From contig NZ_NWFK02000001.1 in assembly GCF_002313155.2 (NCBI RefSeq), forward strand, positions 1,116,001 to 1,180,000: a DNA stretch of 64,000 nucleotides, read 5' to 3'. The notes beneath the pieces are model-generated. The model made no database searches and was not told where the DNA came from. It saw only the letters and a list, made by a program, of their open reading frames with translations. Origin of the DNA: Psychrobacter sp. FDAARGOS_221 (GTDB taxonomy: Bacteria; Pseudomonadota; Gammaproteobacteria; Pseudomonadales; Moraxellaceae). Positions 30,680-40,208 of the stretch are shown one piece after another (the stretch's first letter is position 1; each line of letters begins with the position of its first letter). The translations under genes and the position numbers were made by a program.

Positions 30680-31638
30680 CATAACTGCTCAAAGTCCATA
30701 CCACGTGCTTTGGCTGCCATTGGCACCAAGCTGTGGCTGGTCATACCTGGGACGGTATTAATTTCTAATAACCAAAACTGACCAGCTTCATCTTGCATCG
30801 CATCAATACGGCCCCATCCTTTTGCGTCTACCGCTTTGAATGCAGCAACACTTAATGCTTGTAGGTGCGCTTCATCTTGTTCCGATAATCCACAAGGGAT
30901 ATGGTAGGCGGTGTCATTGCGATTATATTTCGCTTCATAATCGTAAAAGTTAGCCACATCGGCTGGCTCTAAGCGAATCACTGGATACGCTTCGTCATCG
31001 ATGACAACAATGGTGAATTCACGGCCAGTAATCCACTTTTCAGCCATAACTACGTCACCACAGCCTGCCGCCATAGCATAGGCTTCTGGCAACTCGTCTA
31101 AAGTATTTACCTTACTCATGCCAATACTTGAGCCTTCGTGTACTGGCTTAACCATTAATGGCAATCCTAAAGTATTAACGATTTGCTGCCAATCAGTGTC
31201 TTCCGTCAAAATTGAAAATGGTGCTGTTGACAGGCCACAACCTTGCCAAAGCTGTTTGGTACGCACTTTGTCCATACCAATTGCTGAGGCTAAAACACCA
31301 GAGCCGGTTTGCGGGATACCCAACCAATCTAGTAAGCCTTGCAGCTGACCATCTTCACCGCCACGACCATGTAGCACGTTAAAGACTCTGTCATAGTTCT
31401 TCAGCTCTGTGATGTCTTGATCTTTAGGATCAAAATGGGTCGCATCAACCCCTTGGTCTTGCAACGCTTTTAATACAGCAGCGCCACTGTCTAAAGAAAC
31501 AGCACGCTCATTACTGTTACCGCCATACACCACGGCAACTTTACCAAAGACTTTAGGGTCTTTGACAGTTGAACCAGTGGTCGCGTCAGTGCTAGTGGCT
31601 AAAGTATCTGGTGTTGATTGGATGGCAGAATCAGTCAT
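30652..31638 (-). CDS. ddlB: D-alanine--D-alanine ligase
   Basis: Ddl joins two D-Ala for the peptidoglycan stem. The 328-residue ATP-grasp protein starts its fold at VAVVYGGNSNERAVSLDSG near residue 34 and has LHGRGGEDGQLQG, the ATP loop VKPVHEGSSIGMSKV, and the C-terminal LLEINTVPGMTSHSLVP with the metal and D-Ala ligands. A Thr/Ser/Asp-rich N-terminal extension of about 30 residues precedes the fold. It follows murC by 110 bp and precedes ftsQ. Confidence 0.96.
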   Translation of the reverse strand: MTDSAIQSTPDTLATSTDATTGSTVKDPKVFGKVAVVYGGNSNERAVSLDSGAAVLKALQDQGVDATHFDPKDQDITELKNYDRVFNVLHGRGGEDGQLQGLLDWLGIPQTGSGVLASAIGMDKVRTKQLWQGCGLSTAPFSILTEDTDWQQIVNTLGLPLMVKPVHEGSSIGMSKVNTLDELPEAYAMAAGCGDVVMAEKWITGREFTIVVIDDEAYPVIRLEPADVANFYDYEAKYNRNDTAYHIPCGLSEQDEAHLQALSVAAFKAVDAKGWGRIDAMQDEAGQFWLLEINTVPGMTSHSLVPMAAKARGMDFEQLCWHILAQTL

Positions 31639-31748
31639 AGTATTGGCATCTTACGTAAATATATAATTGGTTAGGATTAACGTCGTTCAATCTACAGCTT
31701 TTAGTTCAATTTTAATCAGCCTAACGTTTATTTGGCTGATCTAAAAAA

Positions 31749-33185
31749 TTATTCTTTTATGTACAAGTCATTGGCTGCCAAATCCTGACAAACCTGACCT
31801 ACATTACCTGCACCTTGGGTGATAAGCATATCACCTGTTTTTAAAACACGGCGCATCACTGGCGCTAAATCATCTTTATCGACTAACATCGGCTCAACTT
31901 CACCGCGTAAGCGAATGCTGCGTGCTAAAGCCTTGGTGTCTGCACCAACAATCGGCGTTTCACCAGCGCTATAGACATCCATCAGCAGCAGCTCATCAAC
32001 TTGTGATAATACGGCAACGAAATCATCGAAGCAATCACGCGTACGTGTGTAGCGATGTGGTTGGAATAACATAACCAAACGGCGCTCAGGATAACTCTCG
32101 CGAGCAGCTTTAATGGTAGCAGCAACTTCAACCGGATGATGACCATAATCATCAATCAATAACACATCACCGTCATCTTTTTCAACACAGGCTTGCTGCT
32201 CAAATCGACGGCCGACACCAGCAAACTTAGCCAACGCACGCTTAATAGCCTCATCATCGACGCCTTCATCGGTCGCCATGGTAATGGCTGCAAGCGCATT
32301 GAGTACATTATGTTGTCCAGGAATGTTCAATGTCAACGGTAGCGGCTCATGATCTTTGCGTAATACGGTAAAGTGGGTCTTGGTGCCTTCAACTCTAACG
32401 TCAGTGGCTTGCACATTGTTATGCGGCTCAAAGCCATAGGTCTGTACAGGACGACCAATATCATCAATCATCGCATACAGCTCTTTGTCATCACCACAGA
32501 TGACGGCCAAACCATAAAATGGCATGTTTTGTAAGAACTGAATATAAGCCGCCTTTAACTTATCGAAGCTGTTTTCATACGTTTCCATATGATCTTGATC
32601 GATATTGGTCACAATGGCAGCCATTGGATGCAGTGTTAAAAACGAAGCATCTGACTCATCGGCTTCTGCAATTAAATAGCGACTTTCGCCAAGTGAGGCA
32701 TTTTTACCTGACGCATTTAACTTACCACCAATCACATAAGTCGGATCTAATCCGGCCTCTGTCATCATCATGGTTAACAAACTGGTCGTTGTGGTTTTGC
32801 CGTGTGCACCAGCCACTGCGATACCATGGCGATAACGCATAAGCTCACCCAACATATCCGCTCGACGTACTACTGGCAGCTGTGCTTTTAGCGCCGCTTG
32901 AATCTCAGGGTTTTTACGGTCAATGGCTGAAGACACCACCACCACGTCAGCATTGGCAATATTCTTAGAGTCATGGCCAATGCAAATTTCTACACCCAGA
33001 TCAGCCAATCGTCTGGTCACTAGGCTTTCTTTAATATCTGATCCACTAACGCCATAGCCTTGATTTTTCATAACCTCAGCTATACCACACATACCTGCCC
33101 CACCAATCCCAATAAAGTGAATGCATTTGATACGGCGCATTTCTGGAATTTCAATCAATCGTTTTGGCAAGGCTGCTTTTGGCAT
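31749..33185 (-). CDS. murC: UDP-N-acetylmuramate--L-alanine ligase
   Basis: MurC adds the first amino acid to UDP-MurNAc in the cytosol. The N-terminal Rossmann part has [17 protein letters not shown] near 22-38, the ATP loop is GAHGKTTTT near 126-134, and the central EADESDASF segment is intact. The ATG at 33185 has an AAGAGAGA ribosome binding site six bases upstream, so the 17-residue upstream extension from a TTG is rejected. The protein is 478 residues, slightly shorter than E. coli MurC (491). It lies between murG and ddlB. Confidence 0.97.
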   Translation of the reverse strand: MPKAALPKRLIEIPEMRRIKCIHFIGIGGAGMCGIAEVMKNQGYGVSGSDIKESLVTRRLADLGVEICIGHDSKNIANADVVVVSSAIDRKNPEIQAALKAQLPVVRRADMLGELMRYRHGIAVAGAHGKTTTTSLLTMMMTEAGLDPTYVIGGKLNASGKNASLGESRYLIAEADESDASFLTLHPMAAIVTNIDQDHMETYENSFDKLKAAYIQFLQNMPFYGLAVICGDDKELYAMIDDIGRPVQTYGFEPHNNVQATDVRVEGTKTHFTVLRKDHEPLPLTLNIPGQHNVLNALAAITMATDEGVDDEAIKRALAKFAGVGRRFEQQACVEKDDGDVLLIDDYGHHPVEVAATIKAARESYPERRLVMLFQPHRYTRTRDCFDDFVAVLSQVDELLLMDVYSAGETPIVGADTKALARSIRLRGEVEPMLVDKDDLAPVMRRVLKTGDMLITQGAGNVGQVCQDLAANDLYIKE

Positions 33186-33307
33186 AAGTCTCTCTTTATT
33201 ACTCAAAAAATTATTAAAAAAGGTCAATAAATACAATTAAAAATAAAATCAAAAATTCAGTAAACGTTATCAATCATCGCGCCATCGCACAATAACAGTC
33301 TAACTGT

Positions 33308-34435
33308 CTATCGCAACTGTGACCAAATAAAGTCCGCTGTCACCTCGGTAGATTCAGGATTGGCCAAGGCTCTGCCCTTGATAGCCATATCTTGACACTT
33401 AGCACGGTCTAGCTCTAACAAAATCTCCGCCAAATATTCAGCGCTCAATTTACTCTGAGCCACCAAATAAGCCGCACCTTCTACCGCAAGTGAGCGCGCA
33501 TTGGCTGTTTGGTGATCATCGACTGCATGTGGTAAAGGCACAAAAATTGCAGCCAAGCCCACATTTTGAATCTCGGTCACGGTTAAAGCCCCGGCACGAC
33601 AAACAATCACATCCGCCCAAGCGTAGGCTGCGGCCATGTCATCAATAAACGGCTTAACAGTCACTTTATGAACGTCTTTATTAACCGCATGATACTGATG
33701 CTCAGTATCGGCTAAGTTATTACGGCCACACTGATGATGCACTTCAAACGGCTTATCTATTTGAGCTAAGGCTTCTGGCACAGTACGGTTCAGTGCTGCT
33801 GCACCCAATGACCCACCAACAATTAATAACTTTAATGGACTATCATCTTCAGTATCATAACGCTCTTCAGGTGGCGCAATATCACAAATAGTTTCACGTA
33901 CTGGATTGCCGACGGTTTCAAGTTTTGGGTTATCTGCGCTCTCACTGTCACCAAAAGTATTTGGGAATGCTTGTAACACTTTGGTCGCAATCTTAGCCAA
34001 ATAACGATTACTCATCCCGGCAATGGCATTTTGCTCATGAATGATTAACGGGGTTTTGGTTGCTTTTGCTGCCAATCCACCTGGGGCGCTGACATAACCA
34101 CCAAAGCCGACTACCACATCGATATTGTTTTGTTTGATAATTTTAATACTGGCCAGCATCGCTTGCGATAAGGTAAAAGGCATTTTTAATAATCGACCAA
34201 TGCCCTTACCCCGCAGGCCTTGCATATCAATGGTGTGAAAGGTATAGCCGACAGGTCTCACCAAGTCATTTTCCATGCCTTGCGGTGTACCCAACCAATG
34301 GATATTCGCGCCTCTTTGACTCAGCTCTTCGGCGACAGCCAATGCAGGGAACACGTGTCCGCCTGTACCTGCTGCCATCATGAGTACATTGGGGGATTGC
34401 TTGGCAGTAACGACTGCATTTTGTGGATGACTCAC
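33308..34435 (-). CDS. murG: Undecaprenyl-PP-MurNAc-pentapeptide GlcNAc transferase
   Basis: MurG converts lipid I to lipid II at the inner face of the membrane. The 375-residue GT28 glycosyltransferase has the N-terminal glycine-rich loop AAGTGGHVFPALA near 21-33, the second loop VGGSLGAAALN in the C-terminal domain, and the donor-site segment CRAGALTVTEIQNVGL. It is the first visible gene of the murG-murC-ddlB-ftsQ-ftsA-ftsZ series; ftsW and mraY are not in the window. Confidence 0.97.
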   Translation of the reverse strand: MSHPQNAVVTAKQSPNVLMMAAGTGGHVFPALAVAEELSQRGANIHWLGTPQGMENDLVRPVGYTFHTIDMQGLRGKGIGRLLKMPFTLSQAMLASIKIIKQNNIDVVVGFGGYVSAPGGLAAKATKTPLIIHEQNAIAGMSNRYLAKIATKVLQAFPNTFGDSESADNPKLETVGNPVRETICDIAPPEERYDTEDDSPLKLLIVGGSLGAAALNRTVPEALAQIDKPFEVHHQCGRNNLADTEHQYHAVNKDVHKVTVKPFIDDMAAAYAWADVIVCRAGALTVTEIQNVGLAAIFVPLPHAVDDHQTANARSLAVEGAAYLVAQSKLSAEYLAEILLELDRAKCQDMAIKGRALANPESTEVTADFIWSQLR

Positions 34436-34659
34436 GAAGAACTCTCCTGGAATGTCTCAGCGCTATACGATTCGATACGACACTATTGTATTTAAAATAA
34501 ATGGTTTGCTAAAAAGTGTTCGATAAAATGCCAATGACTAAACACTTGTTCATAATTTCAATGAATGGCTATATATAGCCTTATTTATTAGGACAAGCAA
34601 GCACAAGTAACCAAAATCATAAATGGGACGGCTAATTCGCTAATACCCTGACCGTCTAT

Positions 34660-34719
34660 TCACTGGCTAAATAGTCACTGTCTAAATAATCACTGGCTAA
34701 CTAATCATTGACTGACTAA
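34660..34719. repeat. 15-bp imperfect tandem repeat, four copies
   Basis: Units at 34660-34674, 34675-34689, 34690-34704 and 34705-34719 follow the pattern TCACTGGCTAAATAA with one to four differences each. It is non-coding and lies about 225 bp upstream of murG. Confidence 0.85.
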
Positions 34720-34814
34720 ATTTTAGACTATTGTATAACTTTACACCTACAAGTATAAAGCCCTATTTCAGTGCTATTGAAGCAAATGCACTAATTTTTG
34801 CTCAAAAAAACAGA

Positions 34815-34852
34815 CAAAAAGCCAAGCAACGACTTACTCGCTGCTTGGCTTA
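34815..34852 (-). terminator. Intrinsic terminator of the DUF2147 gene
   Basis: On the minus strand AAGCCAAGCAGCGA / TCGTTGCTTGGCTT forms a stem with one G-T pair around a short loop, followed by TTTTTGTC. It lies about 160 bp past the stop at 35014. Confidence 0.8.
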
Positions 34853-35013
34853 TGAATTATCTTATTTAGACACTGATATCAAGACCTCTATAACACTCAA
34901 TTTAAAATGTTTAAATTTTGATTTAAAGGCAATCAAATCAGATCTAATTGACGGTAACTGCTAACTGCCTACTCTGTTTCTGTTATTTATTAATAACATC
35001 TACTAATGGCAGA

Positions 35014-35460
35014 TTAGTTACGGCGTTTTAAAATGCGTGTTTTACCTAAAAATGAGATACCTTTATAACCACGTAACTCTAATGTATTCCCTTTTAACTC
35101 GCCTTTACCAGAGAAAGTCATACCACTTTCTGGCTCAATACCTTTACCATCAATATATTTATTAGGATTTTTTGGATCTGCTTTTAAATCCCAAAGAACA
35201 GTGGCGCCGGTTAGCGGTTTGTTTTTGAATTTACCTTTACAGGTATCACAAACGCTCTTGCCTGCAGCACGTGGGTCTAATATTTTAACGATTTTTGCAG
35301 ATAACTTGCCGTTGCTTTCAGTAAACTGTAATACTGAATCTGGCTGACCCTTATCATTATAAGTGGTCCATTTGGTATTGTTTAGCTGGTCAGCGGCACT
35401 GGCAACCATGCTAAAGGCCAAACCTGTTGTTAATAAAAGCGATTTTGCGAACATATTCAT
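35014..35460 (-). CDS. Exported DUF2147 protein
   Basis: The 148-residue protein has a signal peptide (about residues 1-23, ending VASAA) and the DUF2147 pattern: an N-terminal NTKWTTYNDKGQPDSVLQF strand pair, a CDTCKGKFKNKPLTG segment with two Cys three apart, and a C-terminal beta meander with LELRGYKGISFLGKTRILKR. The family is periplasmic with no established function. The ATG at 35460 follows an AAGGATG ribosome binding site; six extra upstream residues are possible but unlikely. Monocistronic with its own terminator. Confidence 0.88.
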   Translation of the reverse strand: MNMFAKSLLLTTGLAFSMVASAADQLNNTKWTTYNDKGQPDSVLQFTESNGKLSAKIVKILDPRAAGKSVCDTCKGKFKNKPLTGATVLWDLKADPKNPNKYIDGKGIEPESGMTFSGKGELKGNTLELRGYKGISFLGKTRILKRRN

Positions 35461-35678
35461 GTGACATCCTTGTTTCAACATTAATGCAAATTACATTATC
35501 ATCATATAAGAGTGAGATAAAAAATCAATAGCTATCAAGGCGGTTGTTAACTTATTTTGTAAAATAAGTTAATTTTATATTACACGAATATTACTACATC
35601 CCATTTAAGCCCGTTGAAATGGCTTAGGTTTTTTATAGCTCAATAAATGTACCGCCACTGCTAAGCCGACTACAGTGA

Positions 35679-36650
35679 TTAATTACTCGCCAGTTTTCTC
35701 TCAATGGCTAGGATGAGATCAGTGCCAATGTCTGTGCCGCACTGATCATTAATTTCTCGAATACAAGTCGGGCTAGTGACATTAATTTCGGTAATCTTGC
35801 CGCCGATAACATCAAGGCCTACGAACATTAGCGCTTTGTCTTTAACAATTGGTGCGACTGTTTTAGCCACTGCCATCTCTTGCTCTGTCACTGGCATCGC
35901 CACGCCTTGGCCACCCGCCGCTAAGTTGCCACGCGTCTCCCCTTTTACTGGAATACGCGCCAAGCTATAAGGCACTACCTCACCGTCAACAATTAAAATA
36001 CGCTTATCGCCCTCTTTAATCTCAGGCAAATAACGCTGTGCCATAATCGGTAAGGTTTCAAGCTCAGTAAGCATCTCAAGTGTCGCGCCAATGTTTGGGC
36101 TATCCTCAGTTAGTCTAAAGATACCTGTACCGCCCATACCATCTAATGGCTTCACGATTACATCTTGATGCTCTTTAATAAACTGACGAATATGCGACTG
36201 TTTGCTAGTGACAATGGTTGGGCTCATCAAGTCGCTAAACCAAGTGGCAAATAGCTTTTCATTACAATCACGGATGGCCTGTGGATCATTGACTACCAGT
36301 ACACCGGCAGCCTTAGCATGGTCAAGCATATAGGTACTATATAAGAAGCGCATGTTAAACGGCGGGTCTTTGCGCATCAAAATCACGTCATAATCGGTAA
36401 TAGGCTGAGTCACCTTCTCTTCCAGACTATAGAAGTCTTGCGGATCACGGCGAACGGTAACCGCCTGCGCGTCAACTTTTAATGATCCTTTATCCAGCCA
36501 TAAATCATGAATTTGACAATAACCCAAACGGTGACCACGATCACTGGCCGACCACATCATCGCAAGCGTGCTATCTTTTTTGTAGTTGACCGTCTCAATC
36601 GGGTCCATAACCACTAGAATATTAAGCGACTTTGATTGTTCTTTATTCAT
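35679..36650 (-). CDS. gshB: Glutathione synthetase
   Basis: GshB joins gamma-glutamylcysteine and glycine using ATP. The 323-residue ATP-grasp protein matches the bacterial family from NILVVMDPIETVNYKKDST at the N-terminus, through MRKDPPFNMRF, VKPLDGMGGTGIFRL and AQRYLPEIKEGDKRI, to NVTSPTCIREIN at the end. The second ATG (36650) has GGAG nine bases upstream and fits the E. coli length (316). pyrE lies downstream on the chromosome's upstream side with a repeat-rich spacer. Confidence 0.96.
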   Translation of the reverse strand: MNKEQSKSLNILVVMDPIETVNYKKDSTLAMMWSASDRGHRLGYCQIHDLWLDKGSLKVDAQAVTVRRDPQDFYSLEEKVTQPITDYDVILMRKDPPFNMRFLYSTYMLDHAKAAGVLVVNDPQAIRDCNEKLFATWFSDLMSPTIVTSKQSHIRQFIKEHQDVIVKPLDGMGGTGIFRLTEDSPNIGATLEMLTELETLPIMAQRYLPEIKEGDKRILIVDGEVVPYSLARIPVKGETRGNLAAGGQGVAMPVTEQEMAVAKTVAPIVKDKALMFVGLDVIGGKITEINVTSPTCIREINDQCGTDIGTDLILAIERKLASN

Positions 36651-36690
36651 GATAGCTGACTCCATTATGACTGTAGTTTTTATTATTTAA

Positions 36691-36749
36691 GCGGTTATTA
36701 TTAAAGCAATTGTTATTAAAGAAGTACTATTAAAGCGATTATTGTTGCA
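36691..36749. repeat. About 15-bp degenerate tandem repeat
   Basis: Units beginning GCGGTTATTATTAAA (36691-36705), GCAATTGTTATTAAA (36706-36720), a 14-bp copy (36721-36734) and a decayed copy (36735-36749) lie head to tail between pyrE and gshB. Confidence 0.7.
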
Positions 36750-36775
36750 CTGGCTATTATTGAAACAATCGGGTT

Positions 36776-37450
36776 TTAAACACCATATTGTTCACGATAG
36801 TGACGCATTTTTGCCAACTGTGTCGAGTCACCTTGCTGCTCAACATAATCAATAATGTCATCCATATCGACTAACGCCTGCACAGGTACGGATAAGGTTG
36901 ATGCCAACTCTTGAATGGCCGACTGCTCATTTTGACCTTTTTCTTTACGGTCTAAAGCAACAATAATGCCCGCTACCGTGGCATTGGCTGCTGACAAAAT
37001 ATCGACCACTTCACGCATCGCGGTACCTGCTGTAATCACATCATCGAGTACCCAGACAGCTTTGCCGCTGACATCAGCACCGACTAGATTACCGCCTTCA
37101 CCATGATCTTTGACCTCTTTGCGGTTATATCCCCATTGTGCATTGATACCATGATTGTTCCATAACGCTTGTGCAGTCGCTGCGACAAAAGGAATACCTT
37201 TATAAGCCGCGCCAAAGATAACCAAATCATTATTGCCTGATGCTTTAACCTGCTCGGCCAATACATCTGCATAGCCATTTGCAAGCAGCGATAACATTTC
37301 ACCGGTTGCTAATAAACCAGCATTAAAGAAATAAGGACTGATGCGGCCTGACTTAAGTACATACTCACCAAACTTCAATACATCATTTGACAGCGCCAAT
37401 TGGATAAAGTTATGACGACTAAAACGGTTGCTAGCAAGAGAAGATGACAT
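36776..37450 (-). CDS. pyrE: Orotate phosphoribosyltransferase
   Basis: PyrE converts orotate and PRPP to OMP in pyrimidine synthesis. The 224-residue type I PRT fold shows YFFNAGLLATGE, the substrate-loop region KGIPFVAATAQAL and YNRKEVKDHGEGGNLVG, and the PRPP motif VWVLDDVITAGTAMRE. The ATG at 37450 has AGGA seven bases upstream; the longer frame from 37519 would add an unlikely hydrophobic extension. It ends near gshB and follows an unrecognised Ser/Gln-rich gene. Confidence 0.96.
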   Translation of the reverse strand: MSSSLASNRFSRHNFIQLALSNDVLKFGEYVLKSGRISPYFFNAGLLATGEMLSLLANGYADVLAEQVKASGNNDLVIFGAAYKGIPFVAATAQALWNNHGINAQWGYNRKEVKDHGEGGNLVGADVSGKAVWVLDDVITAGTAMREVVDILSAANATVAGIIVALDRKEKGQNEQSAIQELASTLSVPVQALVDMDDIIDYVEQQGDSTQLAKMRHYREQYGV

Positions 37451-37563
37451 GAAAAATCCTATAAAACAAATGAAAGTAGCAGGTTCAAATAGACCACTAC
37501 ACACCAACGTAAAAGCCATATTTTAATATATAAATGCGGCTCTAACGCTAATTTAACGAAAAT

Positions 37564-39123
37564 TTATGACCATCCGTTAATGTAATAACGGCTGATATTG
37601 GGATAACGATTAAACAAGGCAGAACGGGATGACACGTTTAAATAAATTGGCTCACCTAAGTTACTGCTGGTGTTACCTTTACAATTGGTCGCTGAATGAC
37701 TGGCATGTTGAGCTGCACAGACCACATCCAAGCCCAAATAATGGGCAGCGACTATCACATGACCGACAAACAAACGAATCTGCCGATATTGCTTTTCAAA
37801 CTGAGGGTGACGATTACACTGACTAAGGACATAGCTGCGCATATGCTGACATATCTGCTGCGCTGTCAGACTGCGATTGATACTCTGCCGAGTCTGACAT
37901 TGCTTTAGGATATGTACTGCGACACTACAACCTAAAATATCGGTAACTAGACTGTCTACGCCATTATCAAAGCGCTCTGGGTATAAAATCAGCTCCCAGT
38001 TTGGTGCAAAGATATCATTAATCATCTCTGGCATCATCGCCGCTAAACTTGAGCTTGATGTTGATATTGACGTCTGCTGCGCTTCTGGTTCTAATTGCTG
38101 ATTTGACGGTTGCTTTAATGATTTGACGTTAACTTTTGCTTTGCCCGTAAAGCCATAACGGGTTAAGCCTGGATAAGCATCACAAGCCTGCTGAATGTCT
38201 GCCAAATCAAGCAGCGTCATCTCAGTTAATGGTGACAGTAAAGCGTAATTGTTTGCCGCCTCATCGGTGCCAGCGTCTTGGCTGGAATCAGCATCCTGAT
38301 GAGCATCCGCAGTGTGCTTAGCGCTTGATGTTTTGTTACCAGCACGTCCTTGCTTAATGGCTTTAGCGGCTGCAACCGGTTCAAAAAATTGTGCCGGTAA
38401 ATTAATCAACCCGCCCAGTTGCAACAACTCCAAATGCGACGCCAGCTCAGGAGAGGCAATCAGCCCCCACATAGACGTATCATCATAGTCTGAAGATTCT
38501 AGCTCTGATGATAATAGCTGTGCGTTTTTTGGCTTGCTTTGCGCCTGCTGTTTTTCTGAGTCCTGCGCCACTGTAGCCGATGTTGACTGCTTTGATCGTG
38601 CCTGTAGCACTGCTGGTATTTGTACGTTATCAGCTATTAGATGCTGTAACACACTTTGGTATCGAGGGGTTGGCTCTGGAATATCAGCTAAACTGCGATC
38701 AGGATCTAAAGCAGACTCCCCATGATCAATATTGGGATGTCGGACATTGGTGCCGCTCAATTGACGCTCACTGAATAGACGCGCCAAGTCCTCCTCGAGT
38801 CGCTGCTTTTTTTGCTGCGCTTTGGTCAGTTTTACCGCTTCGTTTGCTGCCTGCTGCTCAACTTGTGAATGCTTATCCTGAGCCTGTGCAGCGTGAGCTT
38901 TGCTCTGGTTGACAAAGGGCTGATTCAGCTTTTGGTTTAATGCAGCAATAGAACTAAAGTCTTTGTCGATATGCCCAGCTCCTTGTTGGCTGTGTGCGCT
39001 ATTGTGAGTGTAGGTTGAGTCAGCATTATTATTCGATGAAGGTTTGCTATCGTTGGATTGCTTACGCTTATCCGAATCCGACTCATTTTGCGCATTGTCG
39101 TGCGAGTTTCCCATAGATGACAT
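37564..39123 (-). CDS. Large Ser/Gln-rich protein of unknown function
   Basis: A 519-residue protein with no recognised family. The first 130 or so residues are very polar (Ser, Asn, Asp, Gln, His), followed by a Lys/Gln/Glu-rich stretch of coiled-coil character (KLTKAQQKKQRLEEDLARLF). Further low-complexity segments lie around 185-215 and 260-300. The C-terminal third (about 370-519) looks like a folded alpha-rich domain with several Cys and His. There is no signal peptide or membrane segment. An AGGAGG ribosome binding site lies five bases before the ATG at 39123, so expression is credible. It lies 113 bp upstream of pyrE in the same direction. Confidence 0.7.
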   Translation of the reverse strand: MSSMGNSHDNAQNESDSDKRKQSNDSKPSSNNNADSTYTHNSAHSQQGAGHIDKDFSSIAALNQKLNQPFVNQSKAHAAQAQDKHSQVEQQAANEAVKLTKAQQKKQRLEEDLARLFSERQLSGTNVRHPNIDHGESALDPDRSLADIPEPTPRYQSVLQHLIADNVQIPAVLQARSKQSTSATVAQDSEKQQAQSKPKNAQLLSSELESSDYDDTSMWGLIASPELASHLELLQLGGLINLPAQFFEPVAAAKAIKQGRAGNKTSSAKHTADAHQDADSSQDAGTDEAANNYALLSPLTEMTLLDLADIQQACDAYPGLTRYGFTGKAKVNVKSLKQPSNQQLEPEAQQTSISTSSSSLAAMMPEMINDIFAPNWELILYPERFDNGVDSLVTDILGCSVAVHILKQCQTRQSINRSLTAQQICQHMRSYVLSQCNRHPQFEKQYRQIRLFVGHVIVAAHYLGLDVVCAAQHASHSATNCKGNTSSNLGEPIYLNVSSRSALFNRYPNISRYYINGWS

Positions 39124-39250
39124 ACGCCCTCCTACCAAGCTTTACTTCAAAATGACTGTAGGCGGTTAAGTCTATCAAAACCGGCTCAATTAGCAACTAC
39201 AGAAGGTTTATATTTTTATTAAAACAATCCTGCAACTATGCATCAAAAAT

Positions 39251-40123
39251 CTATTTAATGGCAGATGCTTCAATCGTTGACAAAATGTGTTGATAACCGA
39301 CACGCCAATCTGGGTATTGTAGCCAATCTCGCGGGATATTACTGTGTAACCGTTTGCCGATCATTTTATGAGTATCTAACTGTGATAGCTCTGGTGCATC
39401 ACTGCCAAGCTTGTTTGACAGCCAAGAGCTGAGCTCAAATGAGGTCACAGGTGCATAATCAGTCGCTAGATACATTGGTTTCAGCTGCTTCTCGTCTTCT
39501 AACAGCACTTGAACCACGATATTGACCAAATCTGTATCCATGATTCGGTTGGTCCATGCATATTTTGGCATTGGCTGTTTGTTGCTCTCACTCGCTTTGC
39601 GGACACGCATCAAACGCTGCTTACCATAGATACCACTAGGGCGGATGATAACCGCCCGCGCAGCATATGCCGATTGTAACACCTGCTCTGCTTGTAAAAT
39701 GTAACCTGATGCCTCGCGCTTTGGTGTTTGCGGAATGACGGTTTCATCTATCCATTCACCGTTATCCTGACCATAGACACCAGTGGATGATATAAATACC
39801 ACGCGCTCAAGCTGTGGCAAATTGTCCGCTAACGTCGCGATGTGCTCAGCAATACCAAAGTAAGTCTGCTGATAATCGGTCGCTTGATAGTTATCAGGGG
39901 CGACAATAATAGCGATATGAGTAAACGGACTTAGCTGCTCGGCTGTTAGATCATGAGCATCTGCTTGTAAGTATTCAGCCGTATTAGCCAGTTCATATTG
40001 ATGACGCTCACCGCGTGCCAGCCCAGTGACTTTTATATCTTGATTGGCTAATGCATTCGTTACTGCCAGACCGATATCGCCTTGACCGATAATAAGTGGT
40101 TTAAATTCAGTTTGCCCATTCAT
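39251..40123 (-). CDS. NAD(P)-binding epimerase-like protein of the SDR superfamily
   Basis: The 290-residue protein has an N-terminal Rossmann motif in a short variant (LIIGQGDIGLAVTNAL near residues 10-25), the strand IAIIVAPD, and ISSTGVYGQDNGEWIDE near 110-126 as in extended SDR proteins related to E. coli YeeZ. The usual YxxxK pair is modified (SGYILQAEQV), so catalytic epimerase activity is doubtful. RPSGIYGKQRL supports the epimerase-like fold. Substrate unknown; it may be a nucleotide-sugar or NAD(P)-binding protein. Confidence 0.82.
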   Translation of the reverse strand: MNGQTEFKPLIIGQGDIGLAVTNALANQDIKVTGLARGERHQYELANTAEYLQADAHDLTAEQLSPFTHIAIIVAPDNYQATDYQQTYFGIAEHIATLADNLPQLERVVFISSTGVYGQDNGEWIDETVIPQTPKREASGYILQAEQVLQSAYAARAVIIRPSGIYGKQRLMRVRKASESNKQPMPKYAWTNRIMDTDLVNIVVQVLLEDEKQLKPMYLATDYAPVTSFELSSWLSNKLGSDAPELSQLDTHKMIGKRLHSNIPRDWLQYPDWRVGYQHILSTIEASAIK

Positions 40124-40208
40124 AGTGGTCTTACCTTTTATTATTTTAATTATTATGGAATGTTTGATTAGTAAGTTTCAGTGGTCGCTGTCTTATGCTT
40201 AATGTCAG

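Larger units (their letters stand above)
34436..35013. other. Intergenic region upstream of murG
   Basis: A 580-bp AT-rich spacer. It holds four 15-bp tandem repeats (34660-34719) and the terminator of the DUF2147 gene (34815-34852). A 77-codon plus-strand frame here runs through both elements, is rich in rare-looking composition and has no ribosome binding site, so it is not called. The murG promoter should lie between 34436 and 34650. Confidence 0.45.

Noticed and set aside
34660..34719. CRISPR array
   Set aside because: The 15-bp units are directly adjacent with no spacers and are too short; no cas genes are present.
34731..34964. A 77-codon plus-strand frame upstream of murG
   Set aside because: It runs through the terminator of the DUF2147 gene and next to the tandem repeat, has no ribosome binding site and resembles no protein.
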